Below, piece after piece: positions 43,762 to 53,216 of a DNA stretch of 64,000 nucleotides. The notes under the pieces were generated by a model, which ran no database searches, was not told where the DNA came from, and worked only from the letters and a program-made list of their open reading frames with translations. The position numbers and the translations under genes were made by a program. Source of the DNA: Psychroserpens mesophilus (GTDB lineage: Bacteria > Bacteroidota > Bacteroidia > Flavobacteriales > Flavobacteriaceae); assembly GCF_000826645.1 (NCBI RefSeq), contig NZ_JXJP01000020.1, forward strand, positions 310,001 through 374,000, read 5' to 3'. Position 1 is the stretch's first letter. Each line of letters begins with the position of its first letter.

Positions 43762-44472
43762 TTGAATGAATTTCTCTACGAAAATAATTCTTTTATAACG
43801 AAATTCTTCGAGATTTTAGCTGCTGTTTTTGGTTCTGTGTATTTGCATAGAACCAAAAATAAGAAGTTAAAATTATTTATTGTTTTTTTATGGATTACAG
43901 TAGTTGTTGAGGTTTTAGGCTATTACAAAACCATGTTGCAAAATAACTACGATTATGGTTGGTTTGTTTCTTGGAAGAATAGTGTGTTTTGCCAAAACAC
44001 TTGGCTTTATAATATCTATTCATTTTTAACCATTGGGTTTTTAGGTGTCTTTTATACCGAATTAATTTCTAATACTGCGTCTAAGCTTTTTATCAGATTT
44101 ATAGTTATTATATATAGTATTTTTGCTATTATTTATTATACAGATAAGGATAATTTTTTTGGATTTGGATTGCCTCATGATAATATTCTGGCATCAGTTA
44201 TTATATCAATTTTTGTAATTCTTTATTTTGTAGAATTGATGAATAGTGATTTTATCCTTCAATATTATAAGTTGCCTTCATTTTATATTAGCGTAGCACT
44301 ATTATTGTGGCACTTATGCGCTACACCACTTTTTATTTACAATAGCTATTTTCTGCCTTTTAATACAGAATTTGTAAATTTCAGATCGTTATTATTGTTG
44401 TATATTAACATTTTCACATATTCATGTATTACATTCGGTTTTTGGTACTCGCTCAAGAAGAGCACACATTAA
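43762..44472 (+). CDS. Multi-pass membrane protein of unknown function
   Basis: A 236-residue protein with about seven hydrophobic helices and short loops (for example LFIVFLWITVVVEVLGYY, FIVIIYSIFAIIYYT, LLLYINIFTYSCITFGFWY). There is no known transporter motif. The frame offers no ATG at the 5' end, and TTG 43762 follows an in-frame stop, so TTG is the likely start. The histidine kinase gene begins inside its 3' end (49-bp overlap). A membrane sensor subunit for that kinase is a reasonable guess from the overlap. Confidence 0.65.
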   Translation: MNEFLYENNSFITKFFEILAAVFGSVYLHRTKNKKLKLFIVFLWITVVVEVLGYYKTMLQNNYDYGWFVSWKNSVFCQNTWLYNIYSFLTIGFLGVFYTELISNTASKLFIRFIVIIYSIFAIIYYTDKDNFFGFGLPHDNILASVIISIFVILYFVELMNSDFILQYYKLPSFYISVALLLWHLCATPLFIYNSYFLPFNTEFVNFRSLLLLYINIFTYSCITFGFWYSLKKSTH

Positions 44473-45239
44473 ATAAGGAGGAAATTGCTTTAATAGGCTA
44501 TGTCATTTTTGCACTGTTGTTATTGTCAACTATGATTATCCTTTTTTTTGTAACCTTTCAGAAGCGCAAAAACAAGCTTTTATTAGAACAAATAGAGCAA
44601 CAGAAAAGGTTTGATGAAGAAATCTCAAGAACTCAATCTGAAATCCAAGAACAAACGTTAAAACATGTCGGTTGGGAGCTTCATGATAATGTAGGTCAGT
44701 TATTAGCTTATGCCAATATGCAGCTCAAAATGGTGACATCTAAAGCTCCTGAAGATTTAAAAGCTAAACTGGAAGATGCTTCTTTAAGCGTAAAAGAAAG
44801 TCTCAAGGAAGTGCGTTCATTATCTAAATCTCTTAACAATGATGTTTTGCTAAATATGGGTTTTGAGGAGTCTATATCTAATGAATTGAGTCGATTGAAA
44901 CGAATGAAGTTTTCATCTGCAGAACTTAGTGTTAAAGGGAATACGAAAACTATTGAAGATAAAAAGCATGAAATTATACTATTTAGAATTTTGCAGGAAT
45001 TCTTTTCTAATTCTGTTAAGTACTCTGAAGCTGAGGTGATTAATGTAACTTTAGATTATCATGAAAATCAGTTGGTGATTACGGCATCAGACAATGGAAA
45101 AGGGTTTGATATAAATACTTCAGAAAAAGGTTCTGGATTGATTAATATGAAAAGTAGAGCTGAGTTAATTAATGCTACTTATGATTTGCAAACAGAACCA
45201 AACGACGGTGTAACTTTAACAATCAAGTATCCACTTTAA
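44424..45239 (+). CDS. HisKA_3-type sensor histidine kinase
   Basis: A 271-residue kinase with one membrane helix (about residues 23-45, IGYVIFALLLLSTMIILFFV). A coiled coil follows, then the HisKA_3 dimerisation domain with phospho-acceptor His in WELHDNVGQLLAYA, and a HATPase domain (SDNGKGFD, GSGLINMKSRAEL). There is no large sensor domain and no response regulator gene adjacent. ATG 44424 lies inside the previous gene; related kinases begin about 15 residues later, but no usual start codon exists there. A possible ribosome site AGGAGG is at 44476-44481. Its stop overlaps rluA's stop by 4 bp. Confidence 0.86.
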   Translation: MYYIRFLVLAQEEHTLNKEEIALIGYVIFALLLLSTMIILFFVTFQKRKNKLLLEQIEQQKRFDEEISRTQSEIQEQTLKHVGWELHDNVGQLLAYANMQLKMVTSKAPEDLKAKLEDASLSVKESLKEVRSLSKSLNNDVLLNMGFEESISNELSRLKRMKFSSAELSVKGNTKTIEDKKHEIILFRILQEFFSNSVKYSEAEVINVTLDYHENQLVITASDNGKGFDINTSEKGSGLINMKSRAELINATYDLQTEPNDGVTLTIKYPL

Positions 45240-45931
45240 TCTTTACAGGCATTCCAAATAGGGTCATCTGGTAAAGGCGCAATGACGTCAATAGGTTCGT
45301 TCGAAACAGGATGCGTAAATTGTAAGCGTCTGGCGTGCAAGCTGATACTGGCATCTTTATTACTTCTGTCAAAGCCGTACTTTAAATCGCCTTTTATAGG
45401 AGAGCCAATACTCGATAATTGTACTCTGATTTGATGGTGCCTTCCAGTTTCTAATTCTATTTCTAAAAGCGTATAATTATCTAAAATCTTCAATGTTTTG
45501 TAATGTAGAATGGCTTTTTTACTACCTTCAATTTCTTTATGGTATGCTGTAGATTTGTTGTTTTTCGGATTTTTCTTCAGCCAGTTAATTAGAGTGTCTT
45601 TGGGTATTTCAGGAGTTTGTTTTACTATGGCCCAATAGGTTTTATTCGCTTTTTTATCAGAAAACAATTTATTTAACCGAGGTAAAGCTTTGCTTGTTTT
45701 TGCAAACATGACAATCCCAGTCGTTGGCCTGTCCAAACGATGTACAACGCCTAAATACACATTGCCAGGTTTATTGTATTTGTCTTTCAAATAGTCTTTT
45801 ACTACGTCGCTTAATGGTGTGTCGCCAGTTTTGTCACCTTGAACAATATCACCAGCACGCTTATTAACGATAATAATATGATTATCCTCGTAAAGCACTT
45901 GTAAATTAGATTTGTTAGAGAGTAATTTCAA
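45236..45931 (-). CDS. RluA-family pseudouridine synthase
   Basis: A 231-residue enzyme that isomerises uridine to pseudouridine in rRNA or tRNA. The catalytic Asp is in the motif VVHRLDRPTTGIVMFAKT. Other family marks are LYEDNHIIIVNKRAGDIVQG at the start and TGRHHQIRVQLSSIGSPIKG. There is no S4 domain, so it is the short RluA-like type; the target base cannot be told. It is the last gene of a possible minus-strand run sdaA-panB-rluA. Confidence 0.92.
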   Translation of the reverse strand: MKLLSNKSNLQVLYEDNHIIIVNKRAGDIVQGDKTGDTPLSDVVKDYLKDKYNKPGNVYLGVVHRLDRPTTGIVMFAKTSKALPRLNKLFSDKKANKTYWAIVKQTPEIPKDTLINWLKKNPKNNKSTAYHKEIEGSKKAILHYKTLKILDNYTLLEIELETGRHHQIRVQLSSIGSPIKGDLKYGFDRSNKDASISLHARRLQFTHPVSNEPIDVIAPLPDDPIWNACKD

Positions 45932-46033
45932 ATAAAAGTTGTTTAGATGTTGATAGGTTTAGTTATTCAGTTGCATAATTTTCAATTGGAAAAGTCCTTT
46001 TTTTAACAGCAAACAACTAACAACCAACAGTAA

Positions 46034-46852
46034 TTAATACTGTTCCTTGTCATTCGGAAAGTCAACAGCCTTAACGTCTTTTACATATTGACCAATAGCA
46101 GTAGTCATGTCTTCATATAAGTTCATATAGCGACGTAAAAAACGCGGATTAAATTCATGGGTCATTCCGATCATATCATGAAGTACTAAAACTTGTCCGT
46201 CAACACCAGCACCAGCACCAATTCCAATCACAGGAATGGAAACACTTTCAGCAACTTCTTGAGCTAATTTTGCTGGAATTTTTTCTAAAACAATTCCGAA
46301 ACATCCTGCTTTTTCTAGCATAAGTGCGTCTTCTTTAAGTCGATCAGCTTCTTCTTCCTCTTTAGCTCTTACTGTATACGTTCCAAATTTATAGATTGAT
46401 TGTGGTGTTAAACCTAAATGTCCCATGACAGGAATTCCTGCGTTTAAAATACGTTTAATGGATTCTTTCACTTCTTTTCCGCCTTCCATTTTTACAGCAT
46501 GTCCTCCTGATTCTTTCATGATTCTAATGGCTGAACGTAAAGCTTCTTTTGGATCACTTTGATAGCTTCCGAAAGGAAGATCAACAACAACTAATGCTCT
46601 CTCAATTGCTCTAACAACAGAGGACGCATGATAAATCATTTGATCTAATGTAATTGGAAGTGTTGTTTCGTGTCCTGCCATAACATTACTAGCTGAATCA
46701 CCAACTAAAATCACATCAATTCCTGCTTCATCAACTATTTTTGCCATAGTATAGTCGTAGGCTGTAAGCATTGATATTTTTTCGCCTTTAGACTTCATAT
46801 CGACTAAGGTCTTTACAGTAATTCGCTTGTATTCTTTTTTTGCGGTTGACAT
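46034..46852 (-). CDS. panB: 3-methyl-2-oxobutanoate hydroxymethyltransferase
   Basis: A 272-residue (beta/alpha)8-barrel enzyme of pantothenate synthesis: transfers a hydroxymethyl group from 5,10-methylene-THF to 2-oxoisovalerate to give ketopantoate. Family marks: [19 protein letters not shown], the metal motif [37 protein letters not shown] and [18 protein letters not shown]. Length is typical. It lies 69 bp after sdaA and 102 bp before rluA on the minus strand. No other pan gene is nearby. Confidence 0.97.
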   Translation of the reverse strand: MSTAKKEYKRITVKTLVDMKSKGEKISMLTAYDYTMAKIVDEAGIDVILVGDSASNVMAGHETTLPITLDQMIYHASSVVRAIERALVVVDLPFGSYQSDPKEALRSAIRIMKESGGHAVKMEGGKEVKESIKRILNAGIPVMGHLGLTPQSIYKFGTYTVRAKEEEEADRLKEDALMLEKAGCFGIVLEKIPAKLAQEVAESVSIPVIGIGAGAGVDGQVLVLHDMIGMTHEFNPRFLRRYMNLYEDMTTAIGQYVKDVKAVDFPNDKEQY

Positions 46853-46921
46853 ATGGTGATTTTTAATTATTCGTAAAAATACAGAGATTTCTTAAATTTA
46901 ATTTATTATGAAGAGGAAAAA

Positions 46922-48346
46922 CTAACAATCACTCAAATGAACACCAACAGCTAATCCGCCTTCAGAGGTTTCTTTATATTTGGTATTCATATCTTTTGCG
47001 GTTTCCCACATGGTTTGTACGACTTTGTCTAATGGTACTTTTACATTGTTAGGATCCGTATCTAATGCTAATTCGCAAGCGTTAATAGCTTTTATGGCTC
47101 CCATGGCATTACGTTCTATACACGGAATTTGAACCAATCCGCCTATAGGGTCGCAGGTCATACCCAAGTGATGCTCCATGGCAATTTCTGCAGCTACTAA
47201 GACTTGCTCAGGAGTTCCACCAGAGAGCTCACATAAAGCTCCAGCTGCCATTGCAGAAGATACACCTATTTCAGCTTGGCATCCTCCCATGGCTGCACTA
47301 ATGGTTGCGCCTTTTTTAAAGATGCTTCCAATTTCTCCTGCTACCAACAAAAAGCGTTTGATGTCTTCAAAGTTTCCATCGTGATTTTCAATGACTAGGT
47401 AATACATTAAAACTGCAGGAATTACACCAGCACTACCATTCGTTGGAGCCGTTACAACACGACCTAGTGAGGCATTAACCTCATTAACAGCTAGTGCAAA
47501 ACAGCTTACCCATTTTAAAATTTGACGGAATTTAACTTCAGTGTTTCTAATGGAATTCAGCCATTCAACGGGTGTCTCATAAGGTTTTTCACCTTTAAGA
47601 CTTTGATACATATCATAGGCACGTCGCCTCACGTGTAAACCACCTGGAAGATGTCCTTCAGTATGGCAACCAACATACATGCATTCTAGCATGGTGTCCC
47701 AAATACGCTGTATTTCTGAATTGATAACGGCCTCATCTCTAATAGATCTTTCGTTTTCTAAAACCACACCAGAAATAGGGAGTTTTAAATCATTACAAAA
47801 TTTCAGAAGTTCATTTCCAGTTGAAATTGGATACGGAAATGTACAATAGAAAATGATTTTATTGGCTTTAGAATTTTTACGTTCTTCCTGGACTACAAAC
47901 CCACCACCAATAGAATAGTAGGTTGCACGATGACGTCTACCGTTGATATGAGCCGAAAAGACTAAGGCATTGGAATGAAATGGTAGAAACTTCTTATTAA
48001 AAATAATATCTGATTTAGCGTCAAAAGGAATGCTGCGTTCATTGTTAAAAGATAAAACGTTGGTGTTCTTAATCGAAGCTATGATAACATCAATAGATTC
48101 TACAGGAATGTACTCAGGATCAGCTCCACTTAAACCTAAGAGAATTGCGTAATCAGTGGCATGTCCTTTTCCGGTAAGGGATAAAGAACCGTAAAGATCG
48201 ACCGTTATTTTTTCTACTTTATCAAATTTATTGGAATCCTTTAATTCTTTAATCCAGCGTTCAGCAGCTCTCCACGGACCTAAGGTATGGGAACTTGAAG
48301 GTCCGACACCAATTTTAAGCATATCAAAAACAGAAATACATTCCAT
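46922..48346 (-). CDS. sdaA: L-serine ammonia-lyase (iron-sulfur, single chain)
   Basis: A 474-residue enzyme that deaminates L-serine to pyruvate. The beta-domain motif [15 protein letters not shown] is at residues 13-27. The alpha domain has [37 protein letters not shown] and [18 protein letters not shown], which carry the cysteines for the [4Fe-4S] cluster. Fused alpha and beta parts make it the single-chain type found in many Gram-negative bacteria. It may be co-transcribed with panB. Confidence 0.95.
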   Translation of the reverse strand: MECISVFDMLKIGVGPSSSHTLGPWRAAERWIKELKDSNKFDKVEKITVDLYGSLSLTGKGHATDYAILLGLSGADPEYIPVESIDVIIASIKNTNVLSFNNERSIPFDAKSDIIFNKKFLPFHSNALVFSAHINGRRHRATYYSIGGGFVVQEERKNSKANKIIFYCTFPYPISTGNELLKFCNDLKLPISGVVLENERSIRDEAVINSEIQRIWDTMLECMYVGCHTEGHLPGGLHVRRRAYDMYQSLKGEKPYETPVEWLNSIRNTEVKFRQILKWVSCFALAVNEVNASLGRVVTAPTNGSAGVIPAVLMYYLVIENHDGNFEDIKRFLLVAGEIGSIFKKGATISAAMGGCQAEIGVSSAMAAGALCELSGGTPEQVLVAAEIAMEHHLGMTCDPIGGLVQIPCIERNAMGAIKAINACELALDTDPNNVKVPLDKVVQTMWETAKDMNTKYKETSEGGLAVGVHLSDC

Positions 48347-48418
48347 TCACTAAATCGTTATAGTTGCAACGCAAATATACGCTTTGTTGACTAGGTGTAA
48401 CACGAGGGTTAAAAGATT

Positions 48419-48922
48419 TTAGTCGTGTCTAATATCGAAGCTGTCTATGTTTGTCATTTGCATAACAGTGTCTAGATTGGTAACATCTAAACCATCAACA
48501 TTATCAGCAGGTACAACTACAACTCTGAACACTTGATCTTGAGTCCATTCAGGTCCTAAAGCAGTAAAATCTGTTGTGCCATCTAAAAAGAAACTCACAT
48601 CAGTTTGAGTAAAGTCATAATTGTAAACTAAGGTCCCGTCTTCAAAAGTAACCGTTTGAGGTAATAATCTCCAGATATCTTGTCCGTTCACTGTATCCCA
48701 TAATATATAAACTAAGGTTACATCTGAAGGAAATACATCAAATCCGTAGCCTTCAATAAAAGAGTAGTCGTTGGCGTCATTAAAATCAATAACAATTTCA
48801 AAGGCTGAAGAGACTAACAAGCCTCCAGCTGGACCTTGAGGTCCTTGTGGTCCAGGATCACCTTCACAAGACATTAAAAAGAAAGAAGCAAAAGCTAAAA
48901 CGAAGTAAGAGATATGTTTCAT
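48419..48922 (-). CDS. Lipoprotein with short collagen-like segment
   Basis: A 167-residue lipoprotein: hydrophobic signal and lipobox ending at Cys19 (FFLMSCEGDPG). Just after the cysteine come acidic residues, as in the surface-export signal of Bacteroidota lipoproteins, and four Gly-Pro-type triplets (GDPGPQGPQGPAGG). The rest is beta-rich with motifs DWYSFI-like FNDANDYSFIEGYGFDVFPS and ends FDIRHD; no known enzyme motif. It probably sits on the cell surface. It stands between sdaA and dnaK; function unknown. Confidence 0.72.
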   Translation of the reverse strand: MKHISYFVLAFASFFLMSCEGDPGPQGPQGPAGGLLVSSAFEIVIDFNDANDYSFIEGYGFDVFPSDVTLVYILWDTVNGQDIWRLLPQTVTFEDGTLVYNYDFTQTDVSFFLDGTTDFTALGPEWTQDQVFRVVVVPADNVDGLDVTNLDTVMQMTNIDSFDIRHD

Positions 48923-49072
48923 AAGTATATATTTTATTTTAAAGTATCAAATGCTGTACCAAAATTAAGCTTTTTCAAGACAACTTTGAGAAAGTATTCT
49001 GACATCATGTCATATTTATTGTAATGGCATAATGATTGTCATAATCAAACCGTAATTAAAATGAACACAACG

Positions 49073-49091
49073 TTTCCGTGAAAAGCGGAAA
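49073..49091 (+). promoter_or_regulatory. Inverted repeat in the dnaK leader
   Basis: TTTCCG (49073-49078) and CGGAAA (49086-49091) are complementary over a 7-nt loop, ending 22 bp before the dnaK ATG. It could be a 5' UTR hairpin or a protein-binding site. It is not a classic CIRCE element. Confidence 0.35.
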
Positions 49092-49113
49092 TCTATAAAA
49101 CAAATATAATATT

Positions 49114-51030
49114 ATGAGTAAAATTATTGGAATCGATTTAGGAACAACAAACTCTTGCGTTTCTGTAATGGAAGGTAACGAACCCGTTGTTATCCCAAAC
49201 GCTGAAGGTAAAAGAACAACGCCTTCGGTTATCGCCTTTGTAGAAGGAGGAGAAATTAAAGTTGGTGATCCAGCTAAAAGACAAGCAGTAACTAACCCAA
49301 CAAAAACGGTATATTCTATTAAGCGTTTTATGGGGAATAAATATTCTGAGTCTAAAAAAGAAGCCGAACGTGTGCCATATAAAGTGGTTAAAGGTGACAA
49401 CGATACGCCAAGAGTAGATATCGATGGTCGTTTATATACACCACAAGAATTATCAGCTATGATTCTTCAGAAAATGAAGAAAACTGCTGAAGATTATCTT
49501 GGACAAGACGTATCTCGTGCGGTAATTACTGTGCCAGCATATTTTAATGATTCTCAACGTCAAGCGACTAAAGAAGCAGGTGAAATTGCAGGTTTAAAAG
49601 TAGAACGTATTATCAACGAGCCTACTGCAGCAGCTTTAGCTTATGGTATGGATAAAAAAGGTACTGACCAGAAAATCGTAGTTTTCGATTTTGGAGGTGG
49701 AACCCATGATGTATCTATTCTGGAATTAGGAGATGGTGTATTCGAAGTATTATCTACAGATGGAGATACACATTTAGGTGGTGATGATGTCGATGAAAAA
49801 ATCATCAATTGGTTAGCAGACGAATTCAATGCTGAAGAAGGTATTGATTTACGTAAAGATCCTATGGCGTTACAACGTTTAAAGGAAGCTTCTGAGAAAG
49901 CAAAGATTGAATTGTCATCTTCTGCTCAAACTGAAATCAACTTACCTTACGTAACAGCTACTGCTTCTGGACCAAAACACTTGGTGCGTACATTAACACG
50001 TTCAAAGTTTGAACAATTAATTGACGATTTAGTAAAACGTACGATTGAGCCTTGTCAAACAGCTCTAAAAGCTGCAGGATTAAGTAAAAGTGACATCGAC
50101 GAGATCATTTTAGTTGGTGGTTCAACACGTATTCCAGCAGTTCAGGAAGCCGTTGAGAAGTTCTTCGGAAAAGCGCCAAGTAAAGGTGTGAATCCAGATG
50201 AAGTAGTATCATTAGGTGCTGCAATTCAAGGTGGAGTCTTAACAGGTGATGTAAAAGATGTTCTTTTATTAGACGTTACACCATTATCTCTCGGTATCGA
50301 AACGATGGGTAATGTGATGACCAAGTTGATTGATGCGAATACGACGATTCCAACTAAGAAATCACAGGTATTCTCAACAGCAGCAGATAATCAGCCATCA
50401 GTTGAAATCCATGTATTACAAGGAGAGCGTGCTATGGCAGCAGATAATAAAACAATTGGACGTTTTCACTTAGACGGTATTCCACCAGCAAAACGAGGAA
50501 CACCTCAAATTGAAGTTACTTTTGATATTGATGCCAATGGTATTATCAAAGTTTCTGCGGAAGATAAAGCGACTGGAAAAAAACAAGATATCAGAATTGA
50601 AGCATCTTCAGGATTAACCGAAGAGGAAATTCAAAAAATGAAGCAGGATGCTGAAGCTAATGCAGAAGCAGATGCTAAAGCTAAAGAAACTGCTGATAAA
50701 TTAAACCAAGCTGATGCGATGATTTTCCAAACAGAAAGTCAACTTAAAGAATTTGGTGATAAATTATCTGATGATAAAAAGAAACCAATTGAAGAAGCGC
50801 TTGAAGAGCTGAAGAAAGCTTACGAAACTAAAGATGTAGCTGTTATTGAGCCTGCTTTAGAAAAAATAAACGAAGCTTGGAAAGTCGCTTCCGAAGAAAT
50901 GTACAAAGCACAAGCCGAAGCTCAAGGTGCACCTGAAGGTGGACCAACAGATGCTGGAGCAGGAGCTAAAGGACAGGCTGCAGATGAAAGCAGTGATGTA
51001 GAAGACGTAGATTTCGAAGAGGTAAAATAA
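49114..51030 (+). CDS. dnaK: Chaperone DnaK (Hsp70)
   Basis: A 638-residue Hsp70. The nucleotide-binding domain starts [18 protein letters not shown], with [19 protein letters not shown] and [19 protein letters not shown]; here GGGTHD replaces the common GGGTFD. The substrate-binding domain begins around residue 390 ([20 protein letters not shown]). The C-terminal lid ends in an acidic tail [11 protein letters not shown]. DnaJ and GrpE genes are not adjacent. A terminator follows at 51104. Confidence 0.98.
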   Translation: MSKIIGIDLGTTNSCVSVMEGNEPVVIPNAEGKRTTPSVIAFVEGGEIKVGDPAKRQAVTNPTKTVYSIKRFMGNKYSESKKEAERVPYKVVKGDNDTPRVDIDGRLYTPQELSAMILQKMKKTAEDYLGQDVSRAVITVPAYFNDSQRQATKEAGEIAGLKVERIINEPTAAALAYGMDKKGTDQKIVVFDFGGGTHDVSILELGDGVFEVLSTDGDTHLGGDDVDEKIINWLADEFNAEEGIDLRKDPMALQRLKEASEKAKIELSSSAQTEINLPYVTATASGPKHLVRTLTRSKFEQLIDDLVKRTIEPCQTALKAAGLSKSDIDEIILVGGSTRIPAVQEAVEKFFGKAPSKGVNPDEVVSLGAAIQGGVLTGDVKDVLLLDVTPLSLGIETMGNVMTKLIDANTTIPTKKSQVFSTAADNQPSVEIHVLQGERAMAADNKTIGRFHLDGIPPAKRGTPQIEVTFDIDANGIIKVSAEDKATGKKQDIRIEASSGLTEEEIQKMKQDAEANAEADAKAKETADKLNQADAMIFQTESQLKEFGDKLSDDKKKPIEEALEELKKAYETKDVAVIEPALEKINEAWKVASEEMYKAQAEAQGAPEGGPTDAGAGAKGQAADESSDVEDVDFEEVK

Positions 51031-51042
51031 GAATTTTAGGAT

Positions 51043-51075
51043 GATGTCACCTTGAGCTCATACGAAAGGTCTCAT
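51043..51075 (+). repeat. Diverged relative of the short dispersed repeat
   Basis: ATGTCACCTTGAGCTC followed by CGAAAGGTCTCATC. The order of blocks matches the GTCATTCTGAGC-type copies elsewhere, but with different bases. It lies between the dnaK stop and its terminator. Confidence 0.35.
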
Positions 51076-51103
51076 CTCACAAGAATAATTACTTAACATT
51101 TGT

Positions 51104-51135
51104 AAAAAACGCGATCCGAAAGGGTTGCGTTTTTT
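51104..51135 (+). terminator. Terminator of dnaK
   Basis: A 14-bp stem (51104-51117 with 51122-51135, two G-T pairs) closed by a GAAA tetraloop and ending in a T-run. Confidence 0.85.
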
Positions 51136-51280
51136 AGTTTAAAATCATTCATAAACTTTAACCAATGAAATTCATAAATACAACGACTTGCAATAGCGTT
51201 AACAATTATAGGAATTGAAACACTGTTTCCAGAGAAATCATACGATATTAAGGTAGTATTAATCTTAAAACAGAAATATT

Positions 51281-51466
51281 ATGAATAAAGATCAATTAGA
51301 AGGCAAATGGAAGCAAATCAAAGGCGATTTTAAAAAGAAATATGGAAAAATCACCGATGATGAATACGCTGAAGCCGAAGGAAACATAGATAAACTTGCA
51401 GGGAAAATGCAGGAAAAATATGGAAAAAGTAAAGAAGAACTAAAAGATGAAATCGATAACTGGTAA
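51281..51466 (+). CDS. CsbD-family stress protein
   Basis: A 61-residue hydrophilic helical protein. It starts MNKDQLEGKWKQIKGDFKKK, has YGKITDDEYAEAEGNIDKLA, and ends EELKDEIDNW, the full CsbD pattern. CsbD-like proteins accumulate under general stress in many bacteria; their molecular job is unknown. It has its own terminator (51487-51525). Confidence 0.92.
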   Translation: MNKDQLEGKWKQIKGDFKKKYGKITDDEYAEAEGNIDKLAGKMQEKYGKSKEELKDEIDNW

Positions 51467-51486
51467 AATCAGTTAAAAATGTGAAG

Positions 51487-51525
51487 AGCGTTTCAAAGGC
51501 TTAGTGTTTTGAAACGCTTTTTTTA
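51487..51525 (+). terminator. Terminator of the csbD-like gene
   Basis: AGCGTTTCAAA (51487-51497) pairs perfectly with TTTGAAACGCT (51508-51518), followed by seven more T. Confidence 0.85.
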
Positions 51526-51589
51526 TGAAATTAGCTTTAAGTTCATTTAAAGCAGTAATTTGCAAACTCAAAATACTGGAATTCATCTT

Positions 51590-52819
51590 ATGACATTTTC
51601 AACCGCTATCGATACTAAATACCAGCCTAAACGTCTCGCCGTAAAACTCACTTCCAAAGGTGAAAACTACGTGCAGGAAGGGCATCCTTGGGTGTTTTCG
51701 GATAGTATCGTCAAGATTAATGATACTGCCAAAACAGGAGATCTGGCAATTATCTTCGGAAAGCGCGCCAATAAAATGATTGGTATTGGGTTGTACGATG
51801 CCAAATCACCAATCCGAATCAAGATGGTTTATAGTGATACAGCTTCAGTCAACATTGACAATGCCTTTTTTCATCAAAAGATTCAGAAGGCTTATAAAAA
51901 ACGCCTACCATTGTTAAAAACCAAGACCAACAGTTATCGCTTACTTTTTGGGGAAAATGACGGCTTCCCTTCGCTTATTGCAGATGTATATACCAAAGTT
52001 TTAGTGGTAAAACTTTATTCGGAAATATGGTTACCTTATTTACAAACCCTTTTAGAGAGTTTAATAGACGTTTCAGGATGCAAAACGGTGGTCATTCGGT
52101 TAAGCCGAAGTTTACAAAATTCTAAATCACATCACTTAGAAGATGGTGATGTGGTGTATGGCGACTTAAAAGATGAGGTCGTGCAGTTTATTGAACATGG
52201 CGTTCAGTTTTCAGCAAACGTCATCAAAGGTCATAAAACGGGTTACTTTTTAGATCACAGAGAGAACCGACGTCAAGTCGGACTCCTAAGTAAAAATAAA
52301 ACGGTTCTGGATGTGTTTTCCTATGCTGGCGGCTTTTCAGTACATGCTTTAGCGAATGGAGCAAAGGAAGTTACGAGTTTGGATATCAGTGAGCAAGCTC
52401 TGGAGATAGCAGTTCAAAACGGAAAACTTAATGCGTATTCAGGTAAGCATATGACTTTAGCTGGTGATGCCTTTCAATTGTTAGAAGAGCTCGTTTCAAA
52501 AAAACAACACTTCGATGTCGTTGTCATTGATCCACCTAGCTTTGCCAAGCAACAAACTGAAGTAACATTAGCTAAGAAAAAATATGCGCAACTCGCACAA
52601 TTAGGAGTCCAACTCACTGCAAAAGGAGGTATATTGGTTTTGGCATCCTGTTCATCTCGTGTTACAGCAACGGCCTTTTACGATATCAATGCACAAACCT
52701 TACAAGCGACTAAACGACCATTTACTATTGCGCAAAAAACCGAACATGATATTGATCATCCTATCGGTTTCCCTGAAGGCGCCTACTTAAAATGTGCGTA
52801 CTATCGATTTTTAGATTAA
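51590..52819 (+). CDS. RlmI-like class I SAM-dependent rRNA methyltransferase
   Basis: A 409-residue enzyme that probably makes 5-methylcytidine in 23S rRNA. A PUA RNA-binding domain lies at the N-terminus (EGHPWVFSDSIVKI), a middle domain in residues 90-190, then the SAM fold (VLDVFSYAGGFSVHALANGA, VTSLDIS) with active-site motif DPPSFAKQ and LVLASCSSRV. I start at ATG 51590; TTG 51560 would add ten unlikely residues. Order and length match RlmI/YwbD. It is followed by a 397-bp gap that contains a repeat. Confidence 0.92.
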   Translation: MTFSTAIDTKYQPKRLAVKLTSKGENYVQEGHPWVFSDSIVKINDTAKTGDLAIIFGKRANKMIGIGLYDAKSPIRIKMVYSDTASVNIDNAFFHQKIQKAYKKRLPLLKTKTNSYRLLFGENDGFPSLIADVYTKVLVVKLYSEIWLPYLQTLLESLIDVSGCKTVVIRLSRSLQNSKSHHLEDGDVVYGDLKDEVVQFIEHGVQFSANVIKGHKTGYFLDHRENRRQVGLLSKNKTVLDVFSYAGGFSVHALANGAKEVTSLDISEQALEIAVQNGKLNAYSGKHMTLAGDAFQLLEELVSKKQHFDVVVIDPPSFAKQQTEVTLAKKKYAQLAQLGVQLTAKGGILVLASCSSRVTATAFYDINAQTLQATKRPFTIAQKTEHDIDHPIGFPEGAYLKCAYYRFLD

Positions 52820-52856
52820 CCATGCCATACACCTAAATCAATAAACTTACTTGCAA

Positions 52857-53050
52857 TTCCGACACAGTCGGAAAGCAACGATTTCAAGAAATAATGAGCT
52901 ACTATAATTATTTTAAAAACTAATCAAGGATTGAAAAGTCTACCTAACTATGAATTCTATAACACAAATGTATTAGCGAATGGTACTTTAGTAATTTCCT
53001 AGTAAATCGTTTTGATTTTTTGGTTCGTTTTGCATCAAGGCAAAATGAAT
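52857..53050 (+). repeat. About 190-bp intergenic repeat, copy 1 (diverged)
   Basis: The element starts with hairpin A (TTCCGAC-aca-GTCGGAA, 52857-52873) and ends with hairpin B (GTTCGTTTTG at 53023-53032 pairing with 53041-53050). The interior shares AGAAATAA, GAGCT and AACAAGGATT-like blocks with the copies near 55.9 and 56.3 kb but is otherwise diverged. It occupies most of the 52820-53216 gap. The remainder of that gap (53051-53216) is AT-rich and should hold the promoter of the alcohol dehydrogenase gene. Confidence 0.65.
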
Positions 53051-53216
53051 AAAAATTAAAATTAATAATAGAATTACAAAACCTCAATTCAAACATAGCC
53101 CAAAATAATAACTCTACCAATAACAAAAAACCTTAACAACAATTTAAAACAAATTGTAGTTAATTCCACGTATCTTTAAACAAATCAGATAAACTTAAAA
53201 AAAAACATATACAACC

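Noticed and set aside
44476-44481. AGGAGG as the ribosome site fixing the kinase start
   Set aside because: No ATG, GTG or TTG follows in frame at the right distance, and Flavobacteriia rarely use this signal, so the upstream ATG 44424 is kept.
52944-53126. 60-codon minus-strand frame in the gap after the rRNA methyltransferase
   Set aside because: It overlaps the diverged 190-bp repeat and has no protein-like pattern.
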